Assembly (NCBI RefSeq): GCF_001314605.1
Contig: NZ_LIHP01000021.1
Location: 1 to 64,000 of the forward strand
From: Marinobacter sp. HL-58
GTDB taxonomy: Bacteria > Pseudomonadota > Gammaproteobacteria > Pseudomonadales > Oleiphilaceae
Direction: 5' to 3'
DNA length: 64,000 bases
Part shown: positions 59,826 through 64,000 of the stretch, one piece after another
Layout of the letters: each line of letters opens with the position of its first letter
How positions within the stretch are numbered: the stretch's first letter is position 1
The notes under the pieces: generated by a model
Seen by the model: the letters and a program-made list of their open reading frames with translations, nothing else
What the model was told of the DNA's origin: nothing
Databases searched by the model: none
Position numbers and translations under genes: made by a program

Positions 59826-61538
59826 TCAGCTTTTCCTGGCAGCGGTTTCCGCTTCAATCTTGCGGGTAATGTACCACTGCTGGCTGATGGACAGGATATT
59901 GTTAACCAGCCAGTACAGTACCAGCCCGGCCGGGAACCAGAGGAAGAATACCGTGAACACCAGCGGCATCATCTTCATGATCTTGGCCTGCATGGGGTCC
60001 GGTGGTGTCGGGTTCAGGCTCATCTGCAACATCATGCTGGCACCCATCAGGATTGGCAGGATGAAGTATGGGTCCATCACCGACAGGTCATGAATCCACA
60101 GCATGAAGGGGGCATGGCGCAACTGCACGCTTTCGAACAGAACCCAGTACAGGGAAATGAATACCGGCATCTGTACCAGTATCGGCAGGCAGCCACCGAG
60201 GGGGTTTATCTTTTCCCGTTTGTACAACGCCATCATTTCCTGGGACATTCGCTGGCGATCGTCACCATAGAGCTCTTTCAGGCGAGTCAGCTGGGGAGCG
60301 ACAGCACGCATTCTGGCCATGGAGCGATAGCTGGTGGCGGACAGTTTAAAGAACACGGCCTTGACCAGAACCGTCAACAGAATAATGGCGACACCCCAGT
60401 TGCCCACCAGACTATGGAACCAGTCCAGTATGAGGAACAGCGGCAGGGCGATGAAGAACAGGAAGCCGAAATCGACTGTCCGGTCCAGGTTCGGAGCCAC
60501 GTTTTCCAGACGCTCGATGATCTTGGGACCAACATAGGCCCGGGCTGAAACTTCAGCGCTTTCTCCCGGCTGGACCTGGGTAGCGGGATAGACGAATCCC
60601 ATTACATGAAGCGGCCCACGTTGTGTGGATTGGAACTGTGCAGGCTGATCCCGTTCAGGAACCCATGCCGCGAGGAAGTAGTGCTGAAGGAACGCCAGCC
60701 AGCCATTGGTGACGGACTGGTTGATGGGATTTTCAGAAATATCGTCGAAGTCGTATTTTTCGTAGGGGTCTTCCGGGGTGCTGACAACCATACCGAGAAA
60801 CGCCTTGATACCCAGGCTGTTCTGTGCCGTTGGGTCGGGAGCCTGGTCCCGGACGATCTTGCCGGTCATATTGGCTTGCCAGACATCATCTGACTGGTTA
60901 TTGATCAGGTAGCGTACATCGATTTCATAGCTGTCACGGGCGAAACGGTATTGCTTGGTGACTTCTACATCGTTGTCCGTGGTGTACGTGAGATCTACGG
61001 TGAGTGAGTCCTCACCCTCCTTGAGCTCGTATTCCGTTGCCGAGACATCGTATACCGGGGCGCTGCCGTTGCGCTTGCTGTCGATTCCATCGCGGCCTAT
61101 GAGACCACTCTCCATGATGTAGGTGCGCTTGTTGGTATTGGTCAGGATTTTCAGCGATTCCCTGCTGTCCAGCGAGCGGTCGTACTGGAGCAGGGAACTC
61201 TCGATAAGGTTGCCGCCAACCCGATCGATTTTGAGTTCGTAGACATCGGTACGGACGGTGATCAGCTGGTCACTGACATCCACTGAGCCATTTTCGGTAC
61301 TGCCAACGGCCTGGCTTTCGCCTTCCGGTGTGGTGAACTCTTCATCGGAGGACTCGGTCCCGCTGTCGGATTCCTCAGGCAGAGTCATGTTATCGCTGTC
61401 ACCCGACGACGCACTGGAACTGCTCTGCTCAGCAACCTGTTCTGTCTGGGGCTGGTTATAGTCTTCGTTCCAGGCTAGCACCATCATGTAACTGACAATG
61501 GCCAGGCCGGCAAATAATACAATGCGTTGAATATCCAT
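59826..61538 (-). CDS. yidC: Membrane protein insertase YidC
   Basis: A 570-residue insertase for inner-membrane proteins such as the ATP synthase c subunit. It begins with a membrane helix ([23 protein letters not shown]), a large periplasmic beta-sandwich domain (about 60-340, with an acidic Ser-rich linker near 38-75), then five helices with the conserved Arg in [25 protein letters not shown] and the [20 protein letters not shown] segment. It starts four bases after the yidD stop. Confidence 0.97.
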   Translation of the reverse strand: MDIQRIVLFAGLAIVSYMMVLAWNEDYNQPQTEQVAEQSSSSASSGDSDNMTLPEESDSGTESSDEEFTTPEGESQAVGSTENGSVDVSDQLITVRTDVYELKIDRVGGNLIESSLLQYDRSLDSRESLKILTNTNKRTYIMESGLIGRDGIDSKRNGSAPVYDVSATEYELKEGEDSLTVDLTYTTDNDVEVTKQYRFARDSYEIDVRYLINNQSDDVWQANMTGKIVRDQAPDPTAQNSLGIKAFLGMVVSTPEDPYEKYDFDDISENPINQSVTNGWLAFLQHYFLAAWVPERDQPAQFQSTQRGPLHVMGFVYPATQVQPGESAEVSARAYVGPKIIERLENVAPNLDRTVDFGFLFFIALPLFLILDWFHSLVGNWGVAIILLTVLVKAVFFKLSATSYRSMARMRAVAPQLTRLKELYGDDRQRMSQEMMALYKREKINPLGGCLPILVQMPVFISLYWVLFESVQLRHAPFMLWIHDLSVMDPYFILPILMGASMMLQMSLNPTPPDPMQAKIMKMMPLVFTVFFLWFPAGLVLYWLVNNILSISQQWYITRKIEAETAARKS

Positions 61539-61542
61539 AAAC

Positions 61543-61836
61543 TTACTGTTTGGTCTGGTTAGTGTTATGGGTTTGGCTGGCCGGCCCGCAGCAGGTGTCA
61601 GGTGTTACCCTGCTGCAGACTTCAGTGCCCGGAACGGGATCATACCCGCCTTTTGCCCACGGATGACACCTCAGAAGTCGTTTCATGGAAAGAAAAAGAC
61701 CTTTGACAGCGCCGTGGGTCGTAATGGCTTCGACAGCGTACTGGGAACAGGTAGGGTAGTGGCGGCAATGGCTGGCCATCATCGGGCTGATGGCATACTG
61801 GTAGACACGGATGGGTAGGAGCAACAGTTTGCGCAT
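61543..61836 (-). CDS. yidD: Membrane protein insertion efficiency factor YidD
   Basis: A 97-residue small protein with the family core [65 protein letters not shown], including the conserved Cys residues. The ATG at 61836 overlaps the rnpA stop by one base (TAATG), so translation is coupled. The longer frame upstream lies within rnpA. Confidence 0.93.
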   Translation of the reverse strand: MRKLLLLPIRVYQYAISPMMASHCRHYPTCSQYAVEAITTHGAVKGLFLSMKRLLRCHPWAKGGYDPVPGTEVCSRVTPDTCCGPASQTHNTNQTKQ

Positions 61837-62243
61837 TAACCCGTTCCTTTGCCGGTACCGGATAGTTCCGATGTTGAGGGTTTCTGGAGCTGGCAATTTT
61901 TCTTTCTGAGACGCGACCAGAGCTCCGTCAGGGTAGCATTGAGCGTTGGATTATCAAGCTCTCTCAGGCCCCTTCGTCCCAATACCACAATATCCAGGGC
62001 AGGTAAGTCTGTCTGGTGCCTGAACGTTTCCCGAACCCGGCGTTTCACGCGATTGCGTTGTACGGCGAGTTTGAGATTTTTTTTGGAGAACACCAGACCG
62101 ATCCTGGCATGACCCAGATTGTTGGGTGTCGCCAGGATCAGAAAATTCCGGTGCGGAACCCTGATTTGAACGTCATCGAAGACTTTGCCGTAATCACCTG
62201 GTTTGAGTAACCGCGATGACTTTGGAAAGCTCAAAGCCTTCAT
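61836..62243 (-). CDS. rnpA: Ribonuclease P protein component
   Basis: A 135-residue basic protein that binds RNase P RNA and pre-tRNA 5' leaders. The RNR signature is [16 protein letters not shown]; the N-terminal [14 protein letters not shown] and the central [11 protein letters not shown] strand are typical. It begins 15 bases after rpmH, the near-universal rpmH-rnpA pair. Confidence 0.95.
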   Translation of the reverse strand: MKALSFPKSSRLLKPGDYGKVFDDVQIRVPHRNFLILATPNNLGHARIGLVFSKKNLKLAVQRNRVKRRVRETFRHQTDLPALDIVVLGRRGLRELDNPTLNATLTELWSRLRKKNCQLQKPSTSELSGTGKGTG

Positions 62244-62258
62244 CTGGCGGTCAGTGTC

Positions 62259-62393
62259 TTACGCAGACAGACGGGCACGGCCCTTGGCACGACGGCGGGA
62301 AATAACCTTGCGGCCGTTGGCAGTAGCCATGCGGGCACGAAAACCGTGAACGCGCTTACGCTTCAGTACGCTTGGTTGAAACGTTCTTTTCAT
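62259..62393 (-). CDS. rpmH: 50S ribosomal protein L34
   Basis: A 44-residue basic protein, [20 protein letters not shown] continuing to [10 protein letters not shown], matching L34 along its whole length. L34 is a late-assembling protein of the large subunit. ATG 62393, TAA 62259-62261. It is transcribed from the promoter at 62468-62496 with rnpA. Confidence 0.97.
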   Translation of the reverse strand: MKRTFQPSVLKRKRVHGFRARMATANGRKVISRRRAKGRARLSA

Positions 62394-63026
62394 GATGTCG
62401 ATCTCACATTACGGGTATTGGAAATTCAATGGTTGGCTGGAAATTGAACAGCCAAAACAGGAGCGGCATTCTATGCAATGTGGCAAAGGAATTCAATGGG
62501 TTTCGATGGTGGCTTACGCTTATCGGGATCGAGCTGCAACAGGGTTGCCCCGTAATAGATTCAGTAGGTCTTTTTTATTCTCTTTAAGGATTATTATTAC
62601 TGTTATTAGGCAAGGCGTTTTCTGTGGATAACCGGAAAAATTAACTTAGTTCCAACGAGTTGGCATTTCCAAAAGGCAGTTGACAAGTGCCGGTGAGGGC
62701 TGTGCACAACTCGGGCAGGGAATGTGGGTAACCCGGGCAGGCATCTTTGATGCGAGTTATCCACTGAAGATTTCGGGTTTGTGCACAGGGTTGGGGGGCG
62801 GTTGCGAACAGGGGGCTGTGGGTAACTGCATTCACTATTATTTTCTGTACACAAGCCTGTAGGTAAGTCTGTAAAAATTTGAAATTAAAGAATTTAAATT
62901 TCCACAGGCTGTTTATTAAATGCTTTTGACCCTTTCACTCGAGGGGTGCTCAGGTTAGAATCCTTGGTCATCTCTTTCGTCGGGTCATGGAGATCCGTAA
63001 CGAGTAATTTCTGAGGCATCGGAGGC
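62394..63026. other. rpmH-dnaA intergenic region, candidate replication origin
   Basis: The 633-base gap holds no gene. DnaA-box-like sequences are TGTGGATAA (62623-62631, perfect reverse box), TTATCCACT (62757-62765) and TGTGGGTAA twice (62723-62731 and 62817-62825). An AT-rich tract (about 62568-62610, including ATTATTATTACTGTTATT) lies beside the first box and could be the unwinding element. In pseudomonads this same gap is the functional oriC. The dnaA promoter lies in its right end. Confidence 0.7.
62468..62496 (-). promoter_or_regulatory. sigma70 promoter of rpmH-rnpA
   Basis: TTGAAT (62496-62491), exactly 17 bases, TAGAAT (62473-62468) on the minus strand, about 70 bases upstream of the rpmH ATG. 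Confidence 0.65.
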
Positions 63027-64000
63027 ATGGCTGTCGTGCCGAACAATATCTGGCATCAGTGTCTGGAAGTACTCCGGGACGAGTTTCCCGCCCAGCAATT
63101 CAACACCTGGCTAAGGCCCTTGCAGTCTGACCACCGCGAGGGACAGTTGATGCTGTTTGCGCCAAACCGCTTCGTGATGGACTGGGTTAACGAGAAATAC
63201 CTCAGACGGATTGAAGAGGTACTCAAGGATCTGCATGGCGGACAGGCTCCGCTGGTGAACATGAAGGTCGGTTCGGCGCCGAAAATGTCGGAACTGGTGG
63301 TTCGCTCTGAAACCGCGGTTAACGGGGCGGCGTCTGAACAGGAGGCTGCCAGCACGGTGACGGAAGAGGAAAAGGGTATAGCTGCGACGGTCAGCCCCCG
63401 GTCAGCCAGGCCGAAGTCCGGTGACAGCCGCCGGCCGGTACAGGTTGAAGGTGATATCAAGCACCAGAGTTTTCTGAATGAGGGTTTCACGTTCGATACC
63501 TTTGTCGAGGGCAAATCCAACCAGCTTGCCAGGGCTGCCTCGATGCAGGTTGCGGAAAATCCGGGTGGGGCCTATAACCCGCTGTTTCTATATGGTGGCG
63601 TGGGTCTTGGCAAGACCCACCTGATGCACGCCATTGGTAACGATATCGTGCGTCGTAATCCAAGGGCCAAGGTGGCGTACCTGCGCTCCGAGCGTTTTGT
63701 TGCGGATATGGTCAAGGCACTGCAGTTGAATGCGATTAACGAGTTCAAACGTTACTATCGTTCTGTGGATGCCCTGTTGATCGATGATATCCAGTTCTTT
63801 GCCCGCAAGGAGCGTTCCCAGGAGGAGTTCTTCCATACCTTCAACGCGCTGCTGGAAGGTGGCCAGCAGGTGATCGTGACCTGTGACCGGTTCCCGAAGG
63901 AAATTGTCGATATGGAAGAGCGGCTCAAGTCCCGGTTCGGCTGGGGGCTGACGGTAATGGTCGAGCCACCGGAGCTGGAAACCCGGGTGGCTATCCTGAT
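63027..64000 (+). CDS. dnaA: Chromosomal replication initiator DnaA (5' part, cut by window edge)
   Basis: The first 324 codons of DnaA. Domain I starts [28 protein letters not shown]; a variable linker follows (about 90-150); the AAA+ domain III shows Walker [17 protein letters not shown] and Walker [26 protein letters not shown]. The DNA-binding domain IV lies beyond the edge. ATG 63027 has TGAGG ten bases upstream; a GTG at 63036 with GGAGG ten bases upstream is an equally good start and would give VPNNIWHQ. DnaA boxes in the upstream gap suggest both origin function and autoregulation. Confidence 0.96.
   Translation, partial: MAVVPNNIWHQCLEVLRDEFPAQQFNTWLRPLQSDHREGQLMLFAPNRFVMDWVNEKYLRRIEEVLKDLHGGQAPLVNMKVGSAPKMSELVVRSETAVNGAASEQEAASTVTEEEKGIAATVSPRSARPKSGDSRRPVQVEGDIKHQSFLNEGFTFDTFVEGKSNQLARAASMQVAENPGGAYNPLFLYGGVGLGKTHLMHAIGNDIVRRNPRAKVAYLRSERFVADMVKALQLNAINEFKRYYRSVDALLIDDIQFFARKERSQEEFFHTFNALLEGGQQVIVTCDRFPKEIVDMEERLKSRFGWGLTVMVEPPELETRVAIL

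Overview
The window looks like the origin-proximal chromosome of a marine gammaproteobacterium, most likely Marinobacter or a close relative. The clues are the order dnaA / rpmH-rnpA-yidD-yidC-mnmE / mnmG-rsmG-parA-parB-atpIBEFHAGDC-glmU-glmS, the osmoadaptation genes (betIBA with a BCCT carrier, ectD), NhaB, and moderately GC-rich coding DNA. The genus is inferred from gene content and remembered protein similarity, not from a search. Most genes from about 62 kb down to about 12 kb lie on the minus strand and run away from dnaA, as expected near an origin.

Layout. 1-900: an AT-richer accessory patch with the tail of an IS110-like transposase, a small membrane protein and a cluster of palindromes. 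0.9-4.3 kb: a PfkB-family kinase, a LOG-family nucleosidase, a histone-deacetylase-like amidohydrolase, a YgjV-like membrane protein and a 69-residue conserved protein. 4.3-9.7 kb: betI-betB-betA plus a short BCCT transporter, with a 20-bp perfect operator at the promoter. 9.7-13 kb: a secreted repeat protein, a relic of a nitronate monooxygenase, and ahpF and ahpC, each with an OxyR-like site upstream. 13-15.6 kb: an SbtA-type bicarbonate permease, a DUF7352-like protein, an NhaR-like LysR regulator and an untracked 36-residue secreted-peptide ORF with an RBS-masking hairpin. 15.8-19 kb: a CHASE2 protein, a small exported protein and an M48 lipoprotein protease in one overlapping operon. 19.2-23.7 kb: class Ia ribonucleotide reductase nrdA-nrdB with paired NrdR boxes, a cobalamin riboswitch and REP-type repeat pairs. 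23.7-28.7 kb: DUF3047, a solute-binding protein, nhaB, and a D-amino acid dehydrogenase behind a tandem glycine riboswitch. 28.8-43.8 kb: glmS, glmU, the complete ATP synthase operon with a strong promoter, parB, parA, rsmG and mnmG. 43.8-45.7 kb: an origin-like DnaA-box cluster and an EAL phosphodiesterase. 45.7-50.6 kb: an RND efflux pair with a DUF3833 lipoprotein. 50.8-58.3 kb: acyl-CoA dehydrogenase, ectD, a di-haem peroxidase, a GGDEF/EAL protein and a Sel1-repeat lipoprotein. 58.4-64 kb: mnmE, yidC, yidD, rnpA, rpmH, a second DnaA-box region and the 5' part of dnaA.

How it works together. The core genes couple replication initiation and segregation (DnaA, ParA, ParB), tRNA and rRNA modification (MnmE, MnmG, RsmG), membrane insertion (YidC, YidD), energy (F1Fo ATP synthase) and cell-wall precursor synthesis (GlmU, GlmS). 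Around them are genes for salt stress (Bet, EctD, NhaB), oxidative stress (AhpCF, di-haem peroxidase) and c-di-GMP signalling. Regulation is unusually readable: a BetI operator, OxyR-like sites, NrdR boxes, cobalamin and glycine riboswitches, clear sigma70 promoters and several intrinsic terminators. I see no CRISPR array, tRNA, rRNA or complete insertion sequence.
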